22,927 nt of DNA from a virus: positions 1 to 22,927 of IMG/VR virus record IMGVR_UViG_3300020178_000681; one strand, written 5' to 3'. The notes beneath the pieces are model-generated. The model made no database searches, was not told the origin of the DNA, and saw nothing but the letters and a program-made list of their open reading frames with translations. Shown here piece after piece: positions 1-6,687 of this stretch. Positions within the stretch are counted from its first letter, which is position 1; every line of letters begins with the position of its first letter. Position numbers and translations under genes: made by a program.

Positions 1-459
1 TCATCTGCTGCGGTAGCTGATGTTGTAAGAGCACGTATTACACATGTTGAACCACGCTACAAAACAGTTTATAATAATGTACCCACAACTCAATGTCAAG
101 ACGTTGAAGTTCCTATCTACGGTAACACAGGTGGCGGCGCCAGTGGTGGCGATGTACTAGGTGGTATGATTATTGGCGGATTGCTTGGCAAAGGTGCTAC
201 TGGTAAGGATGATGGTGCAGCTATTGGCGCTATTCTCGGCGGGATGGTCGCAGCTGACAACAACAACGGTCGCAGGGTTATTACAGGATATCAGATTCAA
301 CGTCAGTGTAACGAAGTGTATGAAACACGTCAAGTACGCCAGATAAAAAACTATCTTATTAGGTTTGAATGGAACGGCCATTACGGACAAGCATACACAT
401 ACAACAACTACCGTGTAGGTGATCGTATTGATGCAACTGTTAGTGTAACGGCAAACTAA
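1..459 (+). CDS. Glycine-zipper surface protein, 5' end cut off
   Basis: The reading frame is open from base 1 and stops at 457-459, so the start and any signal peptide lie outside the window; 152 residues are visible. The early visible part contains a Cys followed by a VEVPIYG-type segment. A Gly-rich linker and two helices rich in small residues spaced by Gly follow (around GGMIIGGLLGKGATG and GAAIGAILGGMVA), then a basic and aromatic tail. This is the layout of glycine-zipper 2TM proteins related to the rickettsial 17 kDa antigen, which are normally outer-membrane lipoproteins. In a phage it may alter the host envelope or act at lysis or superinfection; that role is inference. The next gene starts on its last base, so the two are probably translated together. 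Confidence 0.7.
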   Translation, partial: SSAAVADVVRARITHVEPRYKTVYNNVPTTQCQDVEVPIYGNTGGGASGGDVLGGMIIGGLLGKGATGKDDGAAIGAILGGMVAADNNNGRRVITGYQIQRQCNEVYETRQVRQIKNYLIRFEWNGHYGQAYTYNNYRVGDRIDATVSVTAN

Positions 460-671
460 TGAGTGATTTTAAAATGGACGAAATGCTTGAACTTTTGTAC
501 AAGATTGACAGTCGTTTAGATGTTATTGAAAAATATCTTCACTTTGAAGATGAAGAAGTTGCAAGTATTCTAGATGAACTTATACAAGAAGAGCAAGACA
601 ACATAAACTCTAAACCAAAACTTGTTATTGTTGAGAATGATAAGATTGTAGAGTTTCCAACAAACGACTAA
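459..671 (+). CDS. Small acidic helical protein, unknown function
   Basis: A 70-residue protein whose ATG shares one base with the stop of the glycine-zipper gene (TAATG), which suggests translational coupling. The first 55 residues are strongly acidic with Leu/Ile spaced as in an amphipathic helix or short coiled coil (MDEMLELLYKIDSRLDVIEK, then EEVASILDELIQEE). The last 15 residues look like a beta strand. No cysteines, signal peptide or membrane segment are seen. Its final 47 bases overlap the 3' end of the minus-strand aminotransferase-like gene, so the two genes converge tail to tail without a spacer. I do not recognise a family. Confidence 0.6.
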   Translation: MSDFKMDEMLELLYKIDSRLDVIEKYLHFEDEEVASILDELIQEEQDNINSKPKLVIVENDKIVEFPTND

Positions 672-1422
672 GACAGTTACGTTTGTTGTTGTCTAGCCCA
701 AAAAGAACACAGTCGCTCTGAGTTAGATTGTGTTCTTCACAAAGTTTTATTTGATTGATCCTATATTTTTGAAATATCCAATCACTTGTAAACTTGTTCA
801 TTAGGTCGAGATGTAAAAGCATACTTGAATGATTTAGATAAAAATGTTTGTTTGTGACACTTGCAGGTGATGAATATGGCTCAGTTGTATACACAACTCC
901 ACATCTTATATGTCCTGTGTTGAATGCTTTGCTAAAACTAAATGCTACATGAGTAATACAAGAATGTGTTAGATCGAGTTTACCCAAACTCACACCTGCT
1001 AGACAAGCATCAACAAATACATCTATTCCCCATGTTATACAATGCTGGATAATATCATTCCAATCTTCGTGCGGATTGCCTGTGGCAGCAAATGGATAGC
1101 TTATGATAAGTCTACTACCAAACGGAATATCTTTGTAGTTGGATATCGGAATACCAATATCTTTATGATAACTGTATTCTCCGTTTAGCACATAACACCG
1201 TTCTCTATACACTTCGTTGAATGCTTCAGTTACACCAGCAGTTACATAACCGTATTTGAATGAGTCTAGACCAACTAATCTAAATGTGGTATTTTTAATC
1301 CATTCTCGATGCTGTTTTACAAAAACTTGTGGCGCATATATTTTATTTAGATGTATCTCTCTAGCATTAATAAACTCTTTGATTGAGTTATCATGTATAG
1401 GTATTGCTTTACTACTAAACAT
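625..1422 (-). CDS. PLP-dependent aminotransferase-like protein (short form)
   Basis: A 265-residue protein that resembles the core of fold-type I PLP enzymes. Visible landmarks are a TAGVTEAF segment near 61-68 (cofactor phosphate region), the motif VFVDACLAG with Asp138 where aminotransferases place the Asp that contacts the pyridine nitrogen, and SFSKAFNTGHIRCG at 162-175 with Lys165 as the likely Schiff-base lysine. Usual members are 350 to 400 residues, so this one has a reduced C-terminal domain and could be a minimal or inactive enzyme. Its ATG overlaps the stop of the upstream oxygenase gene by 8 bases and has an AGGTGG site just before it. It is last in a three-gene minus-strand operon. 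The substrate cannot be told from sequence. Confidence 0.62.
   Translation of the reverse strand: MFSSKAIPIHDNSIKEFINAREIHLNKIYAPQVFVKQHREWIKNTTFRLVGLDSFKYGYVTAGVTEAFNEVYRERCYVLNGEYSYHKDIGIPISNYKDIPFGSRLIISYPFAATGNPHEDWNDIIQHCITWGIDVFVDACLAGVSLGKLDLTHSCITHVAFSFSKAFNTGHIRCGVVYTTEPYSSPASVTNKHFYLNHSSMLLHLDLMNKFTSDWIFQKYRINQIKLCEEHNLTQSDCVLFGLDNNKRNCLSRLLETLQSYHSQQ
703..737 (-). repeat. Strong hairpin followed by a T-run on the minus strand
   Basis: AAGAACACAGTC at 703-714 pairs with GATTGTGTTCTT at 726-737: 12 pairs including one G-U, with an 11-base loop. Read on the minus strand the stem is followed by extra Ts, giving the shape of an intrinsic terminator. It lies inside the 3' part of the aminotransferase-like gene, about 80 bases before that gene's stop and about 30 bases after the plus-strand gene ends. 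It may be an attenuator or 3'-end stabiliser, or simply coding sequence. Confidence 0.4.
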
Positions 1423-2131
1423 CTACCACCTGCGCTTTGAAAAAGTTAAAGAACCCTGTGAGTGTTAATCTTACATTCTCACCAGCATCCTTGTCTACCC
1501 TAGTTATACCATGTACTACGTTCTTGTTTATCAACACAAGTCTATTAGGTTTGGGTGCTACAAAATAGCCCATGCCGTGTTCAATCAACCCTTTTTGTTT
1601 TTCTGCTTGCTCAAACATTTCCAATGTGCCTGTATTACGATACGTATCTTGTTGTTTAGTACCTGGTAACTTGCGCATGATTTGTTTGTATTCTACACTG
1701 TCTTTGGGCAACACCAACAACATACTGTCCCAGTTGATTTGCCAATGTTTGTGCAAGTAATAACTGTAAGTTACCCCGCCCATGTCTGTATGCCACGGAT
1801 TTTTACTGCCTACAGGGTAACCATGACATCGCATAGCAATGTCTGTGTAGCCTGCTGTATAATCTTGAGCTTCTTCGCTGTCTGCAAATGTCTTTATAGC
1901 ATCTGCCCATATGTCGTAGTTGTCGTTAAATGGCGCATCTCGGAGAAAGCGTTTGCTGGCTTTGTAGTTTGCACCATCGGTAATATGCCAATATTTGTCG
2001 TCAGTCTGACTCTGTGTCCATTCGTCACACTGCACTTGATTGAACAATCTATCCCAACTCTCTTGTGGCAAGAAATCATCTACCACAAGCACTTCGGGTG
2101 TTTTCATTACAACTTTATACATATGTTTCAC
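1415..2131 (-). CDS. 2-oxoglutarate/Fe(II)-dependent oxygenase
   Basis: A 238-residue double-stranded beta-helix oxygenase. The iron ligands are visible as H114-T-D116 (WHTDMGG) and H207 (VVHGITR), and Arg221 in VRLTLTGFF is placed to bind the 2-oxoglutarate carboxylate. Family members use O2 and 2-oxoglutarate to hydroxylate amino acids, sugars or other small molecules; the substrate is unknown here. The GTG at 2131 is preferred because AGAAGG lies five bases upstream; ATG at 2122 and 2107 are alternatives. The gene starts 17 bases inside the end of the amidinotransferase gene and ends 8 bases into the aminotransferase-like gene, so the three are almost certainly one operon and probably one pathway. 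Confidence 0.85.
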   Translation of the reverse strand: MKHMYKVVMKTPEVLVVDDFLPQESWDRLFNQVQCDEWTQSQTDDKYWHITDGANYKASKRFLRDAPFNDNYDIWADAIKTFADSEEAQDYTAGYTDIAMRCHGYPVGSKNPWHTDMGGVTYSYYLHKHWQINWDSMLLVLPKDSVEYKQIMRKLPGTKQQDTYRNTGTLEMFEQAEKQKGLIEHGMGYFVAPKPNRLVLINKNVVHGITRVDKDAGENVRLTLTGFFNFFKAQVVDV

Positions 2132-3113
2132 ATTTGCCTTCTCTAGTTAAATCTAATGTTACACAATGCAATCCACCATCCCAAAAGAACTTGTGTCTAA
2201 AGTCAAAAGGAACCATTTCCACACCATGCTTTTTAAGTTGTGCTGCTACACCTGCATCGTATCCATTTGTAATAACCAACTCTGGCGATACACTAACAAC
2301 ATTAACATCAAATATAGTTTCGTCTACATGTCCAATCCAGCTGTCTAACCATGTTGCTACATTTTTAGCACGTAATGGTTGCATACTTGCTTGCCAAAAC
2401 TGTTCTGGAACGTTTTGCTTGGGTACTTGTATATAGTCCCAATGCTTGAGTTCGTCTGGTATCATTTCAGGTAACCAACACATAAGCAGCCCTGGTTTGA
2501 TTAATGCTATTTTGCCATCAGCATGTCCGCTTTCGTGTAGTTGTATCCATTTAGCATCTATTTCATTCTTCATCCAATCTAGCCCTGCATAGGTACCTCT
2601 ACCAAACTGCCTTGTCATTGGATAACTGGTATCGTTGTATGGTGCAGTGTGTATCAGTGTGTCTCCGCATTTGAGTATGTTAGCAGCGTGATACAGTGGA
2701 GTGCCTTCGTGTGCTACATAAGGTTGATAGAAACTTCCTAGCGTAGGAGTTGGCATAGCATTGTATTTTCTATCTAAACCAAATACGATATCGTTGTAGT
2801 GCTCACGCTCGTAAAACCTATTAGGATCTCCTCCTATAGTGCCTACAACCTGATCACCGTATACAACATGCATATCACGTGGACACACAGCAGGATAACG
2901 AAAGTCTCCTTTGTATTCACATTTTGGTCTGTGTACTTTTACATCATAACTTTCAAATAACTCAGTTAACTTTACAAAGTCTTCTTCTGATTCTTCAAAA
3001 ATACGTTGTAGTCCGTTGCGAAACTCTATATCTTCTATGTGTGCTATATCATTTGGATCGTATACACGCCCAACAATGATTTCTTTTAGGGGATCCCATT
3101 CTGTCCATATCAT
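2115..3113 (-). CDS. Amidinotransferase of the glycine amidinotransferase family
   Basis: A 332-residue protein with the family opening WTEWDPLKEIIVGR, the CPRD motif at 77-80, HAD at 197-199 and the catalytic cysteine in GGLHCVTLDL (Cys317). Known members move an amidino group from arginine to an amine, making guanidinoacetate or guanidino groups in natural products. The Asp of the usual FDAA(D/N) segment is replaced here: the equivalent reads YHAAN at 141-145, so the Asp of the Cys-His-Asp triad appears to be His142. The protein may be catalytically altered. The gene opens a three-gene minus-strand operon. No Shine-Dalgarno is visible before the ATG, and a late-promoter-like octamer sits where it would start the transcript at the ATG. 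Confidence 0.82.
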   Translation of the reverse strand: MIWTEWDPLKEIIVGRVYDPNDIAHIEDIEFRNGLQRIFEESEEDFVKLTELFESYDVKVHRPKCEYKGDFRYPAVCPRDMHVVYGDQVVGTIGGDPNRFYEREHYNDIVFGLDRKYNAMPTPTLGSFYQPYVAHEGTPLYHAANILKCGDTLIHTAPYNDTSYPMTRQFGRGTYAGLDWMKNEIDAKWIQLHESGHADGKIALIKPGLLMCWLPEMIPDELKHWDYIQVPKQNVPEQFWQASMQPLRAKNVATWLDSWIGHVDETIFDVNVVSVSPELVITNGYDAGVAAQLKKHGVEMVPFDFRHKFFWDGGLHCVTLDLTREGKCETYV

Positions 3114-3118
3114 AATAT

Positions 3119-3126
3119 TATTTACA
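3119..3126 (-). promoter_or_regulatory. T4-late-promoter-like octamer for the minus-strand operon
   Basis: On the minus strand the octamer TGTAAATA differs at one base from the T4 late promoter TATAAATA. It occupies -13 to -6 relative to the ATG at 3113, so initiation would fall on the start codon. With no ribosome site before that ATG, a leaderless late transcript is possible. A single one-mismatch octamer in AT-rich DNA is weak evidence. Confidence 0.3.
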
Positions 3127-3145
3127 AAAAACTTGCATTCAGTGG

Positions 3146-3174
3146 TTGACTTCTGGTAAATAGACTGCTATATT
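3146..3174 (+). promoter_or_regulatory. Sigma70-type promoter for the tRNA
   Basis: TTGACT (3146-3151) is a good -35 box and TATATT (3169-3174) a good -10 box, with 17 bases between. The start would be near 3181, about 40 bases before the tRNA. The same GGTTGAC, 16 bases, GCTATATT layout recurs before the DNA ligase gene, which strengthens both calls. Confidence 0.65.
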
Positions 3175-3180
3175 ATACAA

Positions 3181-3198
3181 GTAAGCAGAAACGCTTAC
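3181..3198 (+). repeat. 5'-end hairpin in the tRNA leader
   Basis: GTAAGC (3181-3186) and GCTTAC (3193-3198) are perfect inverted repeats around a six-base loop. The stem begins on the base predicted as the transcript start, so it could protect the 5' end or guide processing of the tRNA precursor. Confidence 0.4.
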
Positions 3199-3219
3199 AA
3201 CACCATTTGTTATTATAAA

Positions 3220-3309
3220 GGGCAGCTGGCTGAGTGGTCGAAAGCACCGGTCTACTAAACCGACGAGGGTGAAAGTCCTCCCAGGGTTCGAATCCCTGGC
3301 TGCCCGCCA
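3220..3309 (+). tRNA. tRNA-Ser, anticodon ACT (reads AGT/AGC)
   Basis: A 90-base cloverleaf with a long variable arm. The acceptor stem GGGCAGC (3220-3226) pairs with GCTGCCC (3299-3305), followed by discriminator G and an encoded CCA (3307-3309). The D arm is 3229-3245. The anticodon arm is 3247-3263 with loop CTACTAA and anticodon ACT at 3254-3256; its first pair is a C-A mismatch. The variable arm has the stem GAGG/CCTC, and the T arm has stem CAGGG/CCCTG around TTCGAAT. Long variable arm and G73 mark serine. The loop matches tRNA-Ser(GCT) except that position 34 is A instead of G, which is very unusual in bacteria and phages. The window uses AGT and AGC heavily for serine. Confidence 0.93.
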
Positions 3310-3329
3310 TAATAAAAGGATAGGATACA

Positions 3330-3557
3330 ATGTTTACAAATGAGTTTGATCACGACTTAACAACCATTACAATAATGGATGAAACAGGTGAACATAGTGA
3401 TTTGATTATTGATGCATTTGATGATATAGTATACATACGTCAGTACGACGAAGAATGGAATACTGATACTATACTTGAAATAACATCAGATATGTTCAAT
3501 GATTTAATCAATGCTATTCATTCAACAGAAGGGTCGTTTCGTACAGTTAATAAATAG
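3330..3557 (+). CDS. Small acidic protein, unknown function
   Basis: A 75-residue, strongly acidic protein that starts 20 bases after the tRNA, behind the purine-rich stretch AAAGGATAGGA that serves as ribosome site. The sequence alternates beta-type segments (TTITIMDETG, SDLIIDAFDDIVYIRQYD) with a C-terminal helix (SDMFNDLINAIHS). No cysteine, signal peptide or membrane segment is present. It is probably on the same transcript as the tRNA, since no terminator separates them. I do not recognise a family; size and acidity are typical of early phage proteins that bind a host factor, but that is only a guess. Confidence 0.6.
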   Translation: MFTNEFDHDLTTITIMDETGEHSDLIIDAFDDIVYIRQYDEEWNTDTILEITSDMFNDLINAIHSTEGSFRTVNK

Positions 3558-3561
3558 TGTT

Positions 3562-3723
3562 ATGTTTAAAGCAGTTAAAGAAACTATTTGGCATCTAACT
3601 TGTGTTAAGTGTAAAAACTGGTTCACATATGCAACCATGGAGGATAATATGTGTATTGACAGATATAACTTTCATTGTCCGCATTGTGGGTCAAAAGGAC
3701 GTTGTACAATAGATGACAAATAA
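3562..3723 (+). CDS. Zinc-ribbon mini-protein
   Basis: A 53-residue protein with two zinc knuckles, CVKC near residues 14-17 and CPHC near 39-42, spaced as in a single zinc ribbon. The ATG at 3562 is chosen because the frame upstream runs through the previous gene and the new start follows that gene's stop by four bases. No clear Shine-Dalgarno is visible. Such ribbons usually bind nucleic acid or serve as small protein adapters. The end overlaps the next gene by 11 bases, so it sits in the same operon. Confidence 0.65.
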   Translation: MFKAVKETIWHLTCVKCKNWFTYATMEDNMCIDRYNFHCPHCGSKGRCTIDDK

Positions 3724-4192
3724 CGAAGACATTCTAGTCTTCGATTATGATTTTGATAAGTCAGCATTACTTGATTTTTGGAATCAGAATCAAGACAACT
3801 CTCAACCCTATACAGACAAACGTTTTGGCAAGTTTGTAATGAACAACTGGCGCATTCTCAACGACATCGAGTTGGAGTATGCAGACAAACTAAACAAATA
3901 TTTTGATATAGATACTTTACCCAAGTTTTATATTTTAAAAGCCAATACAAAACTACTTCCACATATAGACTATGATACAACGTGCAGCATCAACTTTTTA
4001 TTAAGTGATGGAGCTGCTCCTGTACGATTTGGTGACAATGAATATTATTATCGTACAGCATTATTAAACACAACTCGTAAACATTCTGTTGACAAACACC
4101 CTGCTGACCGTTTACTGTTTAAACTGAGTGTTAAATATGAAAGTTTTGACAGTGTGAAGCAAAAGATACTAAATACTATATCAAGGAGTTAA
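3713..4192 (+). CDS. Asp/Asn-hydroxylase-like oxygenase fold (HxD...H)
   Basis: A 159-residue protein with the pattern of a small double-stranded beta-helix oxygenase: PHIDYDTTCSINFLL with H84 and D86, then KHSV with H124, then Arg133 in DRLLFKLSV. The spacing fits an iron site plus a 2-oxoglutarate-binding Arg as in aspartyl/asparaginyl hydroxylases and similar short phage oxygenases. The substrate is unknown. It starts 11 bases inside the zinc-ribbon gene and ends one base before the next gene's start. It is unrelated in detail to the longer oxygenase on the minus strand. Confidence 0.62.
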   Translation: MTNNEDILVFDYDFDKSALLDFWNQNQDNSQPYTDKRFGKFVMNNWRILNDIELEYADKLNKYFDIDTLPKFYILKANTKLLPHIDYDTTCSINFLLSDGAAPVRFGDNEYYYRTALLNTTRKHSVDKHPADRLLFKLSVKYESFDSVKQKILNTISRS

Positions 4193-4193
4193 T

Positions 4194-4952
4194 ATGGGTG
4201 GCAAGGTATTTGACGGCACTAGTGATTTTGATCACAATGCTATAGAACAACTATTAGATGATGTGAACAATAAAGTCCTTAAAGGAACAGGCATTGAATG
4301 TATTCCGGTTGGCAGTGCTGCTACTCCTACACCTGGTAAACGTTCGGGCGACTTAGATGTTATTGTAGATGAAAATGCTGTTATTAGTTTTTTCAACAGC
4401 AAAGATGTCAAAGAAGCAAAACAAGCACTAGCAGATTATATAAATCAAAAAGGTTATAACACAAAAGTTATTGGTACAAATGTACACGTACAAATGCCGC
4501 TTGGTACAGAAAGTCATCAGCTGGATATTATGGTTGTTTCTGATGCAGCAAACACTGCCAAGTTTCACACACATGATATTCCTCAAGGGTCTCCGTATAA
4601 AGGCATTCACAAACAACTTGCAATAAGCAAGATTGCAAAAGTAAAAGGCTTGTTGTGGAGTGCATGGAAAGGCTTGTTCAAACGCAACGAGCAAGGCAAA
4701 GCTGGTGAATTTATTACAAATGATCTCAACGAAATAGCAAAAATACTATTAGGTGATAATCGTAGTGCAGCAGACTTGGGCAGTTTAGAAAGCATACTTG
4801 CTACAATGCCACAGAATGTGCAAGACAAACTAATGGCAGAATTAGAACAAGACAGAAACTGGGGTCCTAAGACAGAAAGTGTTATCACACTAGCTGATAA
4901 AAACCACAATCGTATTGTTGAACTAATGAATAGATTGGCCGACAGTAGATGA
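4194..4952 (+). CDS. Pol-beta-type nucleotidyltransferase
   Basis: A 252-residue protein with the signature of the polymerase-beta nucleotidyltransferase superfamily: GS at 40-41, then GDLDVIVD with Asp53 and Asp55, and the third carboxylate in LDIMVV (Asp111). These three Asp bind two metal ions for transfer of a nucleotide to RNA, protein or a small molecule. The C-terminal half is helical and lysine-rich (IHKQLAISKIAKVKG), fitting nucleic-acid contact. AAGGAG lies five bases before the ATG. The stop overlaps the next gene by ATGA, so this transferase and the KxDG protein are likely made in fixed ratio. The exact reaction cannot be told. Confidence 0.8.
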   Translation: MGGKVFDGTSDFDHNAIEQLLDDVNNKVLKGTGIECIPVGSAATPTPGKRSGDLDVIVDENAVISFFNSKDVKEAKQALADYINQKGYNTKVIGTNVHVQMPLGTESHQLDIMVVSDAANTAKFHTHDIPQGSPYKGIHKQLAISKIAKVKGLLWSAWKGLFKRNEQGKAGEFITNDLNEIAKILLGDNRSAADLGSLESILATMPQNVQDKLMAELEQDRNWGPKTESVITLADKNHNRIVELMNRLADSR

Positions 4953-6082
4953 GATACAGTGAATTTAAACTAGTAGAAGCAAAGCAACTTGGTCGTGCAT
5001 TCAACCACCTCGAAGACTTGGTTTTCTTTTATGGCAGTGACGGAACTATTGAAGCACTAGAGCATTTAAAAGATGTTGCTACTGATAGCGGCAGTCAAAG
5101 TATACGTATGAAGTGGGACGGCAATCCTCAAATCTATTGGGGACGTGAGCGTAAAGGTGGACCACTTATACTTGCTGGCCACAATGCGTGGAGCAAGGGT
5201 GTAGCTGCTACTAGTGAAGAAGAAGTAGCAGACTTTATATCCAACAAAAGTGGCAATCCTAAAACACCAGAAGAAAAAGCAGCAAGAAGTCAGTTTGCAC
5301 AGAAGTTTGCAAGCATGTATGATTACTTTGATAGAGCTACTCCAAAAGACTTTGAAGGATTTGTATATGCTGATGGATTATTTTTAGATCCACCTCAAGA
5401 GAAAGATGGAGTGTACACATTCTGTCCAAATCCAAAATCACAAACTTGTTATCATGTACGTGCAAATAGTGAACTAGGCAAACGAATTGATAGAGCAAAT
5501 ATAATGGTGGTTGGACATGCGTTCTTTCCAGAGTTTGGTATGCCAGATAGTGCGCAACAACCAATGCAAGACTTTAGTATGTTTGACAACGATCCTAGTA
5601 TTGTTGTGCTAGGACCAGTTTACAACGACAAGCCAGTACAAGTTGATACAAGTGCTATTGATAATGTAGAAAACTTTTTATCACAAAATAAACAAGCCAT
5701 TGATGGATTTTTAGCAGGTGTTCCAGGACTTGCAGATTTAAAAAATATTATTTACACATACGTTAATCAAACAGCAAAAGCAAAACAACTGGATAATCTA
5801 AGTGCAGAAGATTTTTCAAACTGGTTACAAACCAGTAAAGTAAGCACAGGTAAACAAGCCAAGATTGCTGAGTTAGATTTACAGTTCAAGGGTGCTACTA
5901 GTGCTATTTTTGAACTAGTAAAAATGATACAACGTATGAAAGACGAAGTGATTGATCAAATAGAAGGTGAACAAGGTGACATTTGGGATACCAACGGTGA
6001 AGGTCGGGTACGTTATGCAGACCCTAATAAAAAGTTTGGCAATGTAAAACTTGTTCCAAGAAAAAGGTGGACACCGTCATGA
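4949..6082 (+). CDS. KxDG ligase-like protein (DUF6267 type) with capsid-leader-like N-terminus
   Basis: A 377-residue protein resembling the phage family listed as DUF6267. MKWDGNPQIYWGR has Lys55 in a KxDG motif, the mark of covalent nucleotidyltransferases such as RNA and DNA ligases, and EGFVYADGL at 136-144 may be a later ligase motif. The other ligase motifs are not clear, so activity is uncertain. The first residues, MRYSEFKLVEA, match the plan of the T4 internal-protein leader (MKTYQEFIAEA), which the prohead protease cuts at L/I-x-E before A/G. If the match is real, the protein is packed in the capsid and cut after Glu10. The gene overlaps both neighbours by ATGA. Confidence 0.75.
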   Translation: MRYSEFKLVEAKQLGRAFNHLEDLVFFYGSDGTIEALEHLKDVATDSGSQSIRMKWDGNPQIYWGRERKGGPLILAGHNAWSKGVAATSEEEVADFISNKSGNPKTPEEKAARSQFAQKFASMYDYFDRATPKDFEGFVYADGLFLDPPQEKDGVYTFCPNPKSQTCYHVRANSELGKRIDRANIMVVGHAFFPEFGMPDSAQQPMQDFSMFDNDPSIVVLGPVYNDKPVQVDTSAIDNVENFLSQNKQAIDGFLAGVPGLADLKNIIYTYVNQTAKAKQLDNLSAEDFSNWLQTSKVSTGKQAKIAELDLQFKGATSAIFELVKMIQRMKDEVIDQIEGEQGDIWDTNGEGRVRYADPNKKFGNVKLVPRKRWTPS

Positions 6083-6666
6083 GACTAAGACAACTATTTG
6101 AAGCACCAGGCGAAACAGTAGGACTTATATTTGGTAGATTCAATCCTCCACACAAAGGTCACAAAAATGCGTGGGAAATGGCCAGTCGAGAAACACATTG
6201 GTATGTAGGCACTAATCAAAGCACGGTTGGTCCTAAAGACCCATTGCCTGCACAAGCAAAAGTTGTTGCAATGGAAACTATTTGGCCTGAAGTAAAAGGA
6301 CATATTGTATTCAGTCAAAGTTGGCTAACACTTGCTAGTGAACTGTATGCAAAGCACCCTGGTGCTACATTAAAACTTTACACAGACGAAGCATGGGTTC
6401 CTAAGACCATACAGCAATACAACGGTGCAGAAGGTCCACACGGTAGTTACAACTTCAAAGATATAGAATGGGTAAAGCCGCCAAGACTTGCAAGTGCAAC
6501 CGATCTACGTGCAGCAGTGTTAAATGATGATCCAGAAGCATTTGCTAAAGCAGCAGGTGTTCCTGCTGATACGGTAGTTGATATTCCAGGCAAGAATGTA
6601 ACTTTCTTTGAACTAGTTAAAAAGTATTTAGATCCACATCGCGAAAAACTTCTTGCTAAAAAATAA
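6079..6666 (+). CDS. NMN/cytidylyl-transferase-like protein with capsid-leader-like N-terminus
   Basis: A 195-residue HxGH-type nucleotidyltransferase. GLIFGRFNPPHKGH gives the HKGH motif, and SATDLRAAV near the C-terminal third matches the second ATP-binding motif (ISSTxIR in NMN adenylyltransferases). Family members make NAD or other nucleotide-linked products. The ATG at 6079 is preferred over 6067 because it forms an ATGA overlap with the upstream stop and follows GGTGG at a normal distance. The protein then opens MRLRQLFEAPGE, where LFE-A again fits a T4 prohead-protease site. A role in keeping NAD up during infection is plausible but unproven. Confidence 0.78.
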   Translation: MRLRQLFEAPGETVGLIFGRFNPPHKGHKNAWEMASRETHWYVGTNQSTVGPKDPLPAQAKVVAMETIWPEVKGHIVFSQSWLTLASELYAKHPGATLKLYTDEAWVPKTIQQYNGAEGPHGSYNFKDIEWVKPPRLASATDLRAAVLNDDPEAFAKAAGVPADTVVDIPGKNVTFFELVKKYLDPHREKLLAKK

Positions 6667-6681
6667 AATCTATAGTATACT
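6653..6681 (+). promoter_or_regulatory. Promoter before the radical SAM operon, possibly leaderless
   Basis: TTGCTA (6653-6658) and TATACT (6676-6681) are 17 bases apart. The -10 box lies inside the 14-base perfect palindrome TATAGTATACTATA (6671-6684). Initiation seven bases after the -10 box falls on 6688, the A of the next ATG, and no Shine-Dalgarno precedes that ATG. The palindrome could be an operator. Confidence 0.45.
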
Positions 6682-6687
6682 ATAACA

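Noticed and set aside
1682-2146. 154-residue plus-strand frame opposite the oxygenase gene
   Set aside because: Its sequence is a Cys/Phe/Val-rich antisense shadow, while the minus strand encodes a protein with clear oxygenase motifs.
3139-3330. 63-residue minus-strand frame with a RAARDSNPGR-type segment
   Set aside because: This peptide pattern is the well-known false translation of the antisense of a tRNA gene; the frame covers the tRNA-Ser.
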